From NCBI RefSeq assembly GCF_000474275.2, contig NZ_ATAE01000038.1, forward strand, positions 1 through 64,000: a DNA stretch of 64,000 nt, given 5' to 3'. Source of the DNA: Alkalihalophilus marmarensis DSM 21297 (GTDB lineage Bacteria > Bacillota > Bacilli > Bacillales > Bacillaceae_D). The first letter of the stretch is position 1. Each line of letters begins with the position of its first letter. This document shows, in pieces, positions 17,056-25,939 of this stretch. The notes beneath the pieces were generated by a model. It saw nothing but the letters and a program-made list of their open reading frames with translations. It was not told where the DNA came from and did no database searches. Position numbers and translations under genes: made by a program.

Positions 17056-17087
17056 ATAAGCCATCTGACGACATGTCAGATGGCTTA
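17056..17087. terminator. Hairpin after the helicase gene
   Basis: TAAGCCATCTGAC pairs perfectly with GTCAGATGGCTTA over 13 bp. The minus strand beyond it lacks a clear U-tract, so it may be a weak terminator or mRNA end stabiliser. Confidence 0.55.
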
Positions 17088-17095
17088 TGGATTAA

Positions 17096-18253
17096 TTAAC
17101 GTTTACCTGTTTTGGGCTTTTCCGAAGTTAATACTCCGCCTGCAATAAATCGTTCATCAAGCTCAATTCCAAGCTCTCTTTTGTACTTTTCAACCTTATA
17201 TTCATCTTTGCGTTCAATGAAAGTAACGACCTTGCCTTCTTTGCCCATTCTACCTGTACGTCCTGCTCGGTGAAGATAACTATCAGGACTTGCAGGAGGA
17301 TCTAATTGAATGATATGGGTCACATCATCAACATCAAGTCCTCTAGCCGCTATATCTGTAGCTACTAAAATGTGAATGTCACCTTTGCGGAATTGATTTA
17401 GAGCCTTCTCACGTTCTTGCTTCGTACTGTCTGAAGAAAGTGAAGCAGCTTTAATTTTCCGGTATACGAGCTTTTCTGTGGTTTCAGCTAATTTTTCAAG
17501 CTGATTAACAAATACAATCCCTTTTTCAATTTTTTCAGCATGGATCAGCTTTCTAGCCATATCGACTCGCTCTCTTGCTTCCACGCGAATGAGCAAATGC
17601 TCAATATGATCGACCAACAGGCCTCCCTCGGCTTCCATCTCGACTGTAAAAGGTGCAAATGAAGCGATCATATCAGCAAAGTCATCGGGTAACGTCGCGG
17701 ATACGAATAAGAACTGACGATCACGGCCGGCACGCTTTGCAATTTCCGTAAAAGCATCCCATGAAGATTTCTCTCCTAGCATGCGATCTGCTTCATCAAC
17801 TGCAACGACTTTTAACTCATGCAATTTCAATTTCTTCATGTCTACAAGTTCCAGCACACGGCCTGGTGTCCCAACGGCAAGCTGCGGCTTTTTCTTTTTT
17901 AGACGCTCTAATTGACGTTTAACATTCGCACCACCTATAAATGAACCAATTTCAATCGGTGCCTCTTTCGTTAGTTCACGTGCTACCTCAACAATTTGCA
18001 TCGCAAGCTCTTGAGTTGGGGCAAGAATTAATACTTGCAGCCCTTTTTCCTTGCTGTTAATTTTTGCTAGAGCCGGCAGAAGGAAAGCAAGTGTTTTCCC
18101 TGTTCCTGTCTGCGAGCGTGCGATAATGGATTGACCTTGGAGTGCTTCTGGAATCATTTTCGCTTGGATATCAGTTGGTTCGCTTACTCCCATTTTCGAT
18201 AATGCTTCCTGATACATTGACGGCAAGCCGTCGATTTCAAACGTACCTCTCAT
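17096..18253 (-). CDS. DEAD-box RNA helicase, YfmL/CshC-like
   Basis: A 385-residue ATP-dependent RNA helicase with all core motifs: Q-motif, ARSQTGTGKT (motif I), PTQELA, GGxN, TPGR, VDEADR (motif II), VSATLP (motif III), ATDIAARGLD and HRAGRTGR (motif VI). It has only a short C-terminal extension, so it resembles the compact YfmL/CshC type rather than CshA or CshB. Such helicases act in ribosome assembly and cold adaptation. It is preceded by thiM 22 bp upstream on the same strand, an arrangement not found in the B. subtilis yug block. Confidence 0.85.
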   Translation of the reverse strand: MRGTFEIDGLPSMYQEALSKMGVSEPTDIQAKMIPEALQGQSIIARSQTGTGKTLAFLLPALAKINSKEKGLQVLILAPTQELAMQIVEVARELTKEAPIEIGSFIGGANVKRQLERLKKKKPQLAVGTPGRVLELVDMKKLKLHELKVVAVDEADRMLGEKSSWDAFTEIAKRAGRDRQFLFVSATLPDDFADMIASFAPFTVEMEAEGGLLVDHIEHLLIRVEARERVDMARKLIHAEKIEKGIVFVNQLEKLAETTEKLVYRKIKAASLSSDSTKQEREKALNQFRKGDIHILVATDIAARGLDVDDVTHIIQLDPPASPDSYLHRAGRTGRMGKEGKVVTFIERKDEYKVEKYKRELGIELDERFIAGGVLTSEKPKTGKR

Positions 18254-18275
18254 AGTTAAGCCTCTTTCTTTTTGT

Positions 18276-19058
18276 TTATTTTTCTGTGCGCGTTAATTGT
18301 TTAACATCCGCATCAGTCAATTTGTTTAATTGATTTAAAAATGCTTGTTGAAAAGAACCGATACCTTGTTCGTTCGTTTCAGCAAATGCACGTTCACTTG
18401 CAATTCCGTAATAAGCGGCTGCTTCCCTGCAAGCATTCGGAATATCGTCTTTTGATACCGAGATAAACGCAGCTACTACTGCACCAAGCAGGCAGCCTGT
18501 CCCAACAACTTTAGTCAGCCATGGATGACCGTTGTAAACCGTTTGGACATGAACCCCGTCACTTATCACATCCACTTCTCCTGTCACAACTGCTACACAA
18601 GAAAACTGTTTTGCTGCAAGCTTAGCAAGTTCTATCGTATCACCTTCCATCGCTCCGTCAACACCTTTTACAGAAGCTTCTACTCCTACAAGAGATGCAA
18701 CTTCCCCAGCATTTCCACGAAGAACGGTAATATCTACTTCTTTTAAGATCTTAAGACTCGCTTCTGTTCGAAACGACGTCGCCCCTGCTCCAACCGGATC
18801 TAATACGACCGGAACTCCAGCTTGATTTGCTGCCTTTCCAGCTATGATCATTGCTTCTACTTCTTCTGTTGATAGTGTTCCTATGTTTAATAATAGGCCG
18901 CCTGCCACCTGGGCTAGGTCGGCTGCTTCTTCTTTTGCATACGCCATAACAGGAGAAGCACCGAGTGCGAGTAATCCGTTAGCAGTAAAGTTTGTAACCA
19001 CCACATTTGTCATACAGTGAATAAGCGGGTTTTCAGTTTTAATTCGTTCTAACAGCAT
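18276..19058 (-). CDS. thiM: Hydroxyethylthiazole kinase
   Basis: A 260-residue ribokinase-fold enzyme phosphorylating 4-methyl-5-(2-hydroxyethyl)thiazole for thiamine salvage. Visible: PLIHCMTNVVVTNFTANGLLALGASPVM in the N-terminus (in parts), NIGTLS, VPVVLDPVGAGAT, and the anion hole/catalytic GTGCLLGAVVAAF. It is usually grouped with thiE and thiD and a TPP riboswitch; here it is isolated and I see no TPP riboswitch in the 450 bp upstream. It starts behind AAGGGAAG. Confidence 0.92.
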   Translation of the reverse strand: MLLERIKTENPLIHCMTNVVVTNFTANGLLALGASPVMAYAKEEAADLAQVAGGLLLNIGTLSTEEVEAMIIAGKAANQAGVPVVLDPVGAGATSFRTEASLKILKEVDITVLRGNAGEVASLVGVEASVKGVDGAMEGDTIELAKLAAKQFSCVAVVTGEVDVISDGVHVQTVYNGHPWLTKVVGTGCLLGAVVAAFISVSKDDIPNACREAAAYYGIASERAFAETNEQGIGSFQQAFLNQLNKLTDADVKQLTRTEK

Positions 19059-19128
19059 GTCATTACTTCCCTTCGATAAATAGTTGAGTTTGAGAAAATC
19101 TTACCTTTTTTTATTTATGAAAACAAAT

Positions 19129-19224
19129 TTAATATTTTTTTAGTTTGAGACGTTTAAAGTGTGCCCGATTGGTCATACTAGGTATTACAATCGTATTCCC
19201 CCATAATTGAGGCAAGAGCGCCAT
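19129..19224 (-). CDS. Possible 31-residue peptide with sequestered start
   Basis: A minus-strand ORF, MALLPQLWGNTIVIPSM onward to a basic tail RLKLKKY. AAAGGAGG lies in front, but the ribosome site flank and start codon are inside the 11-bp hairpin at 19209-19235. The same hairpin, read on the plus strand, is a textbook terminator, so the ORF may be incidental. Confidence 0.25.
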   Translation of the reverse strand: MALLPQLWGNTIVIPSMTNRAHFKRLKLKKY

Positions 19225-19243
19225 GCTCTTGCCTCCTTTTTTT
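19209..19243 (+). terminator. Canonical plus-strand terminator with no plus-strand gene
   Basis: GAGGCAAGAGC and GCTCTTGCCTC pair over 11 bp with loop GCCAT, then CTTTTTTT. No plus-strand gene ends here; it may stop antisense transcription toward thiM's promoter region or be a relic. Confidence 0.6.
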
Positions 19244-19249
19244 ATGTCA

Positions 19250-19284
19250 AAGAGCTGCTCCTCTAAAAGTGAGGAGCAGCTCTT
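19250..19284 (-). terminator. Hairpin leading element A of the 21-bp repeat family
   Basis: The 14-base arms AAGAGCTGCTCCTC and GAGGAGCAGCTCTT pair perfectly. For the minus-strand alaT transcript it comes after the repeat cluster and would be the terminator. Confidence 0.6.
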
Positions 19285-19297
19285 CTGATGTAGATAC

Positions 19298-19470
19298 GTT
19301 GCATTGGCTAGTGGAACGGTGCAATTACACTCTGAAAAGATACAATTCCGCTGTGCCTTGACGCAATTAGTTGAGAAAGACGCAAATAAACCTTTAACCG
19401 ACGCAATTGCGCGAGTAAGGAGCGCAATCAGCTTTGTAACAGAGGCATAAACATCCTGAAACCTTACCAT
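19298..19470 (+). repeat. Nine-unit 21-bp phased repeat, element A
   Basis: GACGCAAT-like words begin at 19298, 19318, 19339, 19360, 19379, 19400, 19421 and 19442, with a degenerate ninth at 19463. Intervals are 20, 21, 21, 19, 21, 21, 21, 21. It lies in the 3' flank of alaT (minus strand), between its stop codon and the hairpin at 19250. No ORF in this region looks real. Confidence 0.8.
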
Positions 19471-19507
19471 TGCTCAAGACCTCACCTATTACACAACTTC
19501 TATCAGC

Positions 19508-20680
19508 TTAAAACTGTTTTAAAAACCGGCCGATCCGCTCAACCGACTGTTCGAGATTTTCCATAGACGTTGCATAGGAGCAACGAATATGCCCCTCGCC
19601 GCCTTCACCGAAAACATGTCCAGGAACAACAGCGACTCGCTCTTCTAGCAAAAGCTTTTCTGCAAACTGTTCAGATGTTAGGCCTGTTTTTTCAATCGAC
19701 GGGAAAGCATAGAAGGCACCGCCTGGCGTGTGACATTCCAATCCAATTTCAGAAAAAGATTTAACAAAATAATTACGACGCTGCTTATAGGACTGCTTCA
19801 TGCGGTATACATCATCCATACCGGTCTTCAGTGCCTCTAGCGCACCGTACTGTGCCATCGTCGGTGCACACATAAGGCTGTATTGGTGGATTTTCAGCAT
19901 TGCACTAAGCAAGTCTTTTGGGGCACATACAAAGCCAAGACGCCATCCTGTCATGGCAAATGCTTTTGAAAACCCGGAAATGATGACCGTTCTCTCTTTC
20001 ATTCCTTCTAGACTTGAGAAGGCTACATGCTCTTCGTCATAGGTCAACTCGGCATAGATCTCATCTGAGAATACTAATAGATCATGGCGTTCAGCCAGCT
20101 CGGCAATCTCTTTTAATTCTTCCTGATTCATTGTAGAGCCAGTTGGGTTATTTGGGAAACAGAGCATCATAGCTTTCGTTCGGTCTGTGATGGCAGCTTC
20201 AATTTGAGCAGCGGTCACTTTAAAATCAGTATCAATATTCGTCCCTACTGCCACAGGCACCCCGCCTGCCATCGATACTAAAGGCGCATACGATACGAAA
20301 CTCGGCTCGACTACAATGACTTCATCGCCTTCATCTACTATTGCTCTCATCCCGACATCGATGGCTTCACTTGCCCCTACAGTTACCAAAATCTCTGATT
20401 CAGGATCGTAATCCACAGAGAAGCGAGAAGTCATATAATTAGAGATTGCTTCTCTTAATTCAATGATGCCCGCATTGGCTGAGTAAGCAGTGAAACCGCG
20501 CTCCATCGAAGAAATACTTGCTTCACGTACGTTCCAGGGTGTCACAAAATCAGGCTCCCCAACACCAAGTGAAATGATATTATCCATACTTGATGCAAGG
20601 TCGAAAAATCGTCTTATGCCTGATGGCTGGATGGATTGCACTTTTTTAGATAAACGTTTGTTTACTTGTTTGGTTGTCAT
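19508..20680 (-). CDS. alaT: Alanine transaminase AlaT (class I aminotransferase)
   Basis: A 390-residue PLP aminotransferase. Signatures are the N-terminal IQPSGIRRFFDLASSM, LCFPNNPTGSTMN, SDEIYAELTYD and the PLP-lysine segment SGFSKAFAMTGWRLGF. B. subtilis AlaT (YugH) makes alanine and sits with its regulator AlaR in one operon; here the gene starts inside the end of the Lrp-type gene (4-bp overlap), the same arrangement. A class I family match alone would not fix the substrate; synteny supports alanine. Confidence 0.88.
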   Translation of the reverse strand: MTTKQVNKRLSKKVQSIQPSGIRRFFDLASSMDNIISLGVGEPDFVTPWNVREASISSMERGFTAYSANAGIIELREAISNYMTSRFSVDYDPESEILVTVGASEAIDVGMRAIVDEGDEVIVVEPSFVSYAPLVSMAGGVPVAVGTNIDTDFKVTAAQIEAAITDRTKAMMLCFPNNPTGSTMNQEELKEIAELAERHDLLVFSDEIYAELTYDEEHVAFSSLEGMKERTVIISGFSKAFAMTGWRLGFVCAPKDLLSAMLKIHQYSLMCAPTMAQYGALEALKTGMDDVYRMKQSYKQRRNYFVKSFSEIGLECHTPGGAFYAFPSIEKTGLTSEQFAEKLLLEERVAVVPGHVFGEGGEGHIRCSYATSMENLEQSVERIGRFLKQF

Positions 20681-21171
20681 GGTGCCACCACAATTCGGCG
20701 ATCTTCTTCTCCTTCTCCAAAGACCACGCCATCATGTTTATATTTCTTCAGCTGAAAATGTGTTGTTGTGGATAAAACAGAATCTACAGTTGAAAGCTTC
20801 TCTGAAACAAAGCGTGCAATCTCAGACATCGTTTTCCCTTCAATAACTACCGATAAATCATACGCACCAGACATTAAGTACAAAGCTTTCACTTCAGGAA
20901 AACGATAAATCCGCTCCGCTACTTGATCAAAACCTACTCCGCGCTGGGGAGTCACCTTAACATCGATCATCGCCGTGACCCCTTCATTTTGATCCACTTT
21001 GCTCCAGTCAATTACCGCAGAGTAGCTTAAAATAATGTGATCATCCTCAAGCTTCTTCAAGAGCCCCTTTACTTCTTCTTCAGAAGCGTCTACCATTTTA
21101 GCTAAGGTCGGTATGGAAACACGGCCATTTTCTTCTATAATATGCAAAATATCAATTGCTTTACTCTCCAT
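20677..21171 (-). CDS. alaR: Lrp/AsnC family regulator AlaR
   Basis: 164 residues. The winged helix is in residues 1-55 (DILHIIEENGRVSIPTLAKMVD) and an RAM/AsnC effector domain follows (VTAMIDVKVTPQRGVGF; LYLMSGAYDLSVVIEG; TVDSVLSTTTHF). It is translationally coupled to alaT through ATGA. In B. subtilis AlaR activates the alaRT operon in response to alanine; the same is likely here. It starts behind AAAGGAGATAG. Confidence 0.88.
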   Translation of the reverse strand: MESKAIDILHIIEENGRVSIPTLAKMVDASEEEVKGLLKKLEDDHIILSYSAVIDWSKVDQNEGVTAMIDVKVTPQRGVGFDQVAERIYRFPEVKALYLMSGAYDLSVVIEGKTMSEIARFVSEKLSTVDSVLSTTTHFQLKKYKHDGVVFGEGEEDRRIVVAP

Positions 21172-21301
21172 CTCTCTCTATCTCCTTTCGCTTATAGCGC
21201 ATGGATTGGTTCAATTTTGTTTATCATAACATATTAGCTATTTTTCGATACGTTTTTCACATAAAATTCTGAATAAATCTACACAAAGGAGTGCTTGTTA
21301 A

Positions 21302-21877
21302 ATGGAACTATCTAATTCATCAAATAACCGAACAGCTCTTTTAATTATAGATATGATCAGCGACTTTGAATTTGAGGATTCGGAGCTGTTAATCAAACAT
21401 GCTATGCCTGTTGCGAAAAATATTGCAGCTCTTAAAAAGAGAGCAAACGAAGCTCATATTCCTGTCATTTACGTCAATGATAATTACGGAAAATGGCAAT
21501 CTGATTTCAGACATTTAGTTGCTCACTGCCTTGAACACGATGTAAAGGGCCGTCCTATTGTTGAAATCCTCCATCCTGACGAAGAGAAGGATTATTTCGT
21601 CTTAAAGCCTAAGTTCTCAGGCTTTTTTGCAACACCTCTAAATCTACTATTGGAACATTTAAATGTGGATACCCTTATCCTAACTGGAGTTGCGGGTAAT
21701 ATGTGTGTACTCTTTACAGCTAATGATGCTTATATGCATGACTACAAAATATATGTACCAAGCGATTGCTCTGGATCTAATACAGCAGAAGCGAATACGG
21801 AAGCCCTTCATCTGATGCAGAATGTGGCGAAAGCAGATATTACACCGTCTGTCGATTTGGATTTGCCGCTTAAATAG
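21302..21877 (+). CDS. Isochorismatase-family cysteine hydrolase
   Basis: 191 residues of the cysteine hydrolase fold. The triad is Asp in ALLIIDMISDFE, Lys in FVLKPKFSGFF and Cys in LTGVAGNMCVLFTANDA, preceded by the usual cis-peptide. The family includes nicotinamidases and isochorismatases; the substrate is not predictable here. The ribosome site AAAGGAG precedes ATG. It is monocistronic. Confidence 0.85.
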   Translation: MELSNSSNNRTALLIIDMISDFEFEDSELLIKHAMPVAKNIAALKKRANEAHIPVIYVNDNYGKWQSDFRHLVAHCLEHDVKGRPIVEILHPDEEKDYFVLKPKFSGFFATPLNLLLEHLNVDTLILTGVAGNMCVLFTANDAYMHDYKIYVPSDCSGSNTAEANTEALHLMQNVAKADITPSVDLDLPLK

Positions 21878-21896
21878 GATTATTTTTAGATAAAAA

Positions 21897-21930
21897 AGAA
21901 AGCCTGCCATTATTTAATGACAGGCTTTCT
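21897..21930. terminator. Bidirectional terminator
   Basis: The 16-base arms AGAAAGCCTGCCATTA and TAATGACAGGCTTTCT pair with one mismatch; A/T runs lie on both sides. It is shared by the convergent hydrolase and BluB genes. Confidence 0.8.
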
Positions 21931-21936
21931 CCATTT

Positions 21937-22623
21937 TTATTTCGACTCCCATTTCTCATTAAAAATAAGACTTTCCAGCTCGCGGCGTTTCTCCCAGCCG
22001 GAGGATTGTAGAATTGGTTTGTCTGGATAGTTGTCGGTATATCCAATGGACAATAGAGCAATTGGCTCAATATGAGGCGGGATGTTAAGAATATCGCGAA
22101 TATCATTCTTTTTATAAAAGCTTACCCACCCTAGAGCAAGACCTTCTGCGGTTGCGGCAAGCCACATGTTCTGAATCGCACAAGCAGTTGAGAGAATATC
22201 CGTCTCTGGAATAGAGTTACGGCCAAGTACGTGAGAGCCGCCTCGAGTCGGGTCACATGTCACGCAAATCGTCACAGGCGCTTGCTTTAATCCCTCAATT
22301 TTAAGTGATAAGAATTTTTGATGGCGATCATCTTTATTCTCATAATGAATAGCCAGCGCACGACGCTCTTTATCAGCCGCCCAAGCAAGCTTTTCTTTCA
22401 CTTCATCACTTTGTACAACAACAAAATTCCACGGCTGCATAAAGCCAACAGACGGACCTTGGTGTCCAGCCTCAATGATCCGTTGAATTTTCTCCTCTTC
22501 TACTGGAGCAGACAAGAATGTTCTTACGTCACGGCGAGTTGCTATTACTTTATAAATTGAATCTTTTTCTTCTTGGTTAAACATTTCATTTATATCCTTA
22601 TTAGACTTATCATTATTAGACAC
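21937..22623 (-). CDS. bluB: 5,6-dimethylbenzimidazole synthase BluB-like nitroreductase
   Basis: A 228-residue flavoprotein. BluB converts reduced FMN to the lower ligand of vitamin B12. Seen: ATRRDVRTFL, HQGPSVGFMQPWNFVVV, and the FMN-lid/catalytic region with RGGSHVLGRNSIPETDILSTACAIQNMWLAA (quoted in part), EGLALGWVSFY. The Asp in IPETD corresponds to the essential BluB aspartate. An N-terminal 20-residue charged extension precedes the fold. No other cobalamin synthesis gene is nearby. A generic nitroreductase remains possible. Confidence 0.8.
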   Translation of the reverse strand: MSNNDKSNKDINEMFNQEEKDSIYKVIATRRDVRTFLSAPVEEEKIQRIIEAGHQGPSVGFMQPWNFVVVQSDEVKEKLAWAADKERRALAIHYENKDDRHQKFLSLKIEGLKQAPVTICVTCDPTRGGSHVLGRNSIPETDILSTACAIQNMWLAATAEGLALGWVSFYKKNDIRDILNIPPHIEPIALLSIGYTDNYPDKPILQSSGWEKRRELESLIFNEKWESK

Positions 22624-22733
22624 GATAAAACTCCCCCTTGCTTTCTATATTTCCACAAATAATCATTACTTCTATTCTATGATCAAATGGATCTTTGAGC
22701 TAGCTTTTTTTATTCAAAATGAAAACCCTCGCA

Positions 22734-24419
22734 TTACATGCGAGAGTTATTATCTAACCGGTAAACAATGGCTTCATATGGTCTAAGTTTAATTTCATCA
22801 CTTGCTGGCAGCTCGTTTGCGTAATTACTAATGACCACTTCTGCTGCCTTTCTATTTCCTAAATCAAACGTTGTCTCTTCACCGTAAAAATTACAGATGA
22901 CAATAAGTTGGTCGCCGTTTAACTCCCTTTCATAGGCAAATACAGACGGATGATCGGCATCAAGCAATTGATACTTTCCATAAACAATGACTTCATGCTG
23001 TCTTCTTAATTGGATCAGCTTCTTGTAATAGTGGAAAATAGAATCCTTGTCTTCTAATGCCTGCTCCACATTTATGTTTTGATAATTTGGGTTTACGTCG
23101 ATCCAAGGCGTGCCTGTTGTAAATCCAGCCTTTTCTTCAGCACTCCACTGCATTGGCGTACGTGCATTGTCACGGCTTTTCACATATATGGCTGGCATTA
23201 TATCCACAGGCCTCATCCCTTTTTCTTCAACCATTTCGCGGTAATGATTCAGCGTTTCAATATCACGATAGTCTTCAATCGAATCAAAATGGATATTGGT
23301 CATGCCAATCTCTTCGCCTTGATAGATGTACGGCGTCCCTTTCATCATATGAAGGAGTGTCGCAAGCATCGTTGCAGACTCTCTGTGATAGTGTGTGTCA
23401 TCCCCAAAACGAGAGACAGTTCGGGGCTGATCATGGTTGCTCCAATATAAGCTGTTCCACCCAGAATTCGCTAACTCCTCTTGCCATTTGGAAAGATTAT
23501 TTTTCAAATCACGTAATTCCAGTTCCTTCAATTCCCACTTTGGTCTGCCCTTATGTTTATCAAGGCCCATATGTTCAAACTGAAAGACCATATTTAACTC
23601 TTGACGCTCGACCGCTGTATATTTAATTGCTTCTTCAGGAGTGACTTTCGGACATTCTCCAACTGTCATAATATCGTACTTAGATAATACTTCCTCATTC
23701 ATTTCACGTAAGTAATCATGAACCCCTGGCAGATTAAATTGATACGCCTCAGCTTCAGCGTCCCCTTTTTGATACGCATCATAACTTGGCAGAATTTCTT
23801 TTTTGGAGATCATATTTATGACATCCATTCGAAAACCATCCACACCCTTATCAAGCCAAAAACGCATCATCTCATATACATCTTGACGCACCTGTTCATT
23901 TTCCCAATTTAGATCAGGCTGCTTTCTTGAGAACATATGCAAGAAATACTCATCTGTCTTTTTATCATATTCCCACGCTGAACCGCCGAAAGAGGCAATC
24001 CAATCAGTCGGGGGTTCATCCCCTTTTCCCGGCCGCCAAATATAGTAATCACGGTAAGGGTTGTCTTTAGATGAACGAGATTCTGCAAACCAGTGATGCT
24101 CATCAGATGTGTGATTTACGACTAAATCCATGACAAGCTTAATACCGCGTTTATGCATTTCATCTAATAATTGATCCCAGTCTTCCATTGTCCCGAAGTC
24201 ATCCATAATTGCTTTGTAGTCACTAATATCATAGCCGTTATCATCATTAGGCGATTCATATACCGGTGAAAGCCAGACAACATTAATCCCGAGTTCAGTT
24301 AGATAATCAAGCTTCGAAATGATTCCTTTAATATCTCCTATTCCGTCCCCGTTGCTGTCATAAAAGCTGCGCGGATAGATTTGATAAACGACACTTTCTT
24401 TCCACCATTGTTTGTCCAT
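22734..24419 (-). CDS. malL: GH13 alpha-glucosidase (oligo-1,6-glucosidase type)
   Basis: A 561-residue GH13 enzyme of the oligo-1,6-glucosidase/alpha-glucosidase subfamily, cytoplasmic. Motifs: DLVVNHTSDEH (region I), GFRMDVINM (nucleophile Asp), TVGECP (acid/base Glu) and NHDQPR (stabilising Asp). The Val after the nucleophile is typical of alpha-1,6 specificity. A trehalose-6-phosphate hydrolase is the main alternative, but no PTS gene or regulator is adjacent. It is monocistronic. Confidence 0.85.
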   Translation of the reverse strand: MDKQWWKESVVYQIYPRSFYDSNGDGIGDIKGIISKLDYLTELGINVVWLSPVYESPNDDNGYDISDYKAIMDDFGTMEDWDQLLDEMHKRGIKLVMDLVVNHTSDEHHWFAESRSSKDNPYRDYYIWRPGKGDEPPTDWIASFGGSAWEYDKKTDEYFLHMFSRKQPDLNWENEQVRQDVYEMMRFWLDKGVDGFRMDVINMISKKEILPSYDAYQKGDAEAEAYQFNLPGVHDYLREMNEEVLSKYDIMTVGECPKVTPEEAIKYTAVERQELNMVFQFEHMGLDKHKGRPKWELKELELRDLKNNLSKWQEELANSGWNSLYWSNHDQPRTVSRFGDDTHYHRESATMLATLLHMMKGTPYIYQGEEIGMTNIHFDSIEDYRDIETLNHYREMVEEKGMRPVDIMPAIYVKSRDNARTPMQWSAEEKAGFTTGTPWIDVNPNYQNINVEQALEDKDSIFHYYKKLIQLRRQHEVIVYGKYQLLDADHPSVFAYERELNGDQLIVICNFYGEETTFDLGNRKAAEVVISNYANELPASDEIKLRPYEAIVYRLDNNSRM

Positions 24420-24510
24420 TTCTGCACCTGCTTTTTGTTTATTCTAGATTAGTATGTATTTCATCCTGCCATTTTATCGATTATTGCTAACAGATTCAAC
24501 CGGCACGAAA

Positions 24511-24538
24511 AAGAGCATGAGGTTCTCCCCATGCTCTT
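24511..24538 (-). terminator. Terminator of luxS
   Basis: AAGAGCATG pairs with CATGCTCTT; TTTTCG follows on the minus strand. Confidence 0.65.
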
Positions 24539-24544
24539 CATCAC

Positions 24545-25018
24545 TTAAGCAAATACTTCACGCAAGCTTGCTTTATCCTGTTCTAACCAGTATTCCATCA
24601 GTTTCTTTGCACCTTTTAGATCATGAAGCTTCGCTTGTCCGCACTGCTTCTCAGTCGCAGCCGGGACCTCATCAAGTTCAATAGAATACTTCATCGTTTT
24701 CTCAAGAACATCAATAATCTCATCAACCGAAGGCGCCCCGCTCATAATTAAGTAGAAACCTGTTTGACAGCCCATTGGTGAGAGGTCAATCACATCAAAA
24801 TGGTCATAGTCTTCGGCAAAGCGGCGAACATTCAGCGCAAGTAAATGCTCCATCGTATGGATGACATTAGGCTTCATCGCTTGCTTATTAGGCTGAAAAA
24901 AACGGATATCAAATTTATTAATTTCCCCGTCAGTTCCTACATCATGACGCCCGCAATGTCTGACAAAAGGTGCTTTTACAATCGTATGGTCTAACTCAAA
25001 ACTCTCTACAGTCGGCAC
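24545..25018 (-). CDS. luxS: S-ribosylhomocysteine lyase LuxS
   Basis: 157 residues when started at the GTG at 25018, eight bases after AAGGAG; this gives [11 protein letters not shown], matching the family. It cleaves S-ribosylhomocysteine to homocysteine and DPD, the AI-2 precursor, in the activated methyl cycle. Metal ligands are His and His in HTMEHLLA plus Cys in EKQCGQAK; the catalytic Cys is in [10 protein letters not shown]. It is monocistronic. Confidence 0.95.
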   Translation of the reverse strand: MPTVESFELDHTIVKAPFVRHCGRHDVGTDGEINKFDIRFFQPNKQAMKPNVIHTMEHLLALNVRRFAEDYDHFDVIDLSPMGCQTGFYLIMSGAPSVDEIIDVLEKTMKYSIELDEVPAATEKQCGQAKLHDLKGAKKLMEYWLEQDKASLREVFA

Positions 25019-25121
25019 ACTGATCACTCCTTGTTAATTGCTTTAATCTAGCAGTTGACTACAGTATAACGAATGAAGAGTGAGAAGTCTAAACATTTAC
25101 GAGAATTTTCAGATTATATGA

Positions 25122-25541
25122 CTATTGTTTCCGTTCCTTTGTGATCGTCTGTTTGATTTGTAATTCATTACGATCAACAAACTCACTAACCTCTTGTTCA
25201 AATGAATGCGGCTTAAAACGATGAATTTTCATCTGCTGACCTGACTTGCCCGTAACAATGAAAATGACTTTCGATCCTGCAATAATTTGATGGACATTTG
25301 TAATCTCCATTGCTTGCAATTGTTTCGTCCGAACCTTCATACCAGCTACTTTTATTATCATTACAAGTCTATCTTCTTCTACCGTTAGATGATAACGAGT
25401 GGTTAATGCTAGAAAGCTTACAGCCATCGCTGCATAAGCAAAGTACTGAGTATTACCTTCTAGAGCATACGCATAAGTCATCGCCATAAAAAATAGAATC
25501 GTCCAGAGAATCTTGGGTTCTTCTGCTATAAATGTCTTCAT
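25122..25541 (-). CDS. Membrane protein with PH-like C-terminal domain
   Basis: 139 residues: two adjacent hydrophobic helices in residues 10-45, then a mostly beta region (YHLTVEEDRLVMIIKVAGMKVRTKQLQAMEI, quoted in part) that looks like the bacterial PH/YdbS-type fold. It overlaps the upstream gene by 4 bp (ATGA), so the two are translationally coupled. Function unknown. Confidence 0.6.
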   Translation of the reverse strand: MKTFIAEEPKILWTILFFMAMTYAYALEGNTQYFAYAAMAVSFLALTTRYHLTVEEDRLVMIIKVAGMKVRTKQLQAMEITNVHQIIAGSKVIFIVTGKSGQQMKIHRFKPHSFEQEVSEFVDRNELQIKQTITKERKQ

Positions 25542-25939
25542 TCCTTATCCGTCATCCCTTTACTGTGTACAAACGTCATAACAGCAAATAAAATAAAGCT
25601 TACCACTAGGACTGTTCCGCCGATAATATAGAATAATAACTGCACGATCTCTGGTATAAAGTCTGGCTTCATGTAGTAAATGTACATGCCTGCTGTCAGT
25701 CCAAAAGCACCAATAAATGCAGTCCATACTTGGGCAGCGGCTAATTTAGACTGCTTTGGGATAGGGTATACCCGGTAAAAAATTGCAAAAGCAAACAGCG
25801 AAAGCCAGCCGACTACTAAAATATGAGCATGAATCGCTCTTAACATCATCGACCCTGCTCCGGCCATATGTGAACCCATAAACGTTCCGATCAACGCATA
25901 AATGGCAGATGTTCTTAATAAAAACTTTGTACGGCTCAT
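25538..25939 (-). CDS. Four-helix membrane protein resembling haem-copper oxidase subunit I fragment
   Basis: 133 residues with four transmembrane helices. The second contains RAIHAHILVVGWLSLFAFAIFYRVYP, a motif shared with subunit I of cytochrome c oxidases and NnrS-like proteins where His residues ligate haem. A further His is in GSHMAGAG. Possibly a small haem or copper membrane protein; it lacks the remaining oxidase helices. It is coupled to the PH-like protein downstream. Confidence 0.6.
   Translation of the reverse strand: MSRTKFLLRTSAIYALIGTFMGSHMAGAGSMMLRAIHAHILVVGWLSLFAFAIFYRVYPIPKQSKLAAAQVWTAFIGAFGLTAGMYIYYMKPDFIPEIVQLLFYIIGGTVLVVSFILFAVMTFVHSKGMTDKE

Noticed and set aside
19298-19470. 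Reading the 21-bp repeats as heptad-encoding (seven-codon) protein repeats
   Set aside because: The conserved 19-bp step shifts frame, stop codons occur in elements B-D, and all lie after gene ends.
19298-19470. CRISPR array
   Set aside because: Unit words are 8-10 bp with an 11-13 bp gap and degenerate; no 25-37 bp exact repeats, no cas genes.
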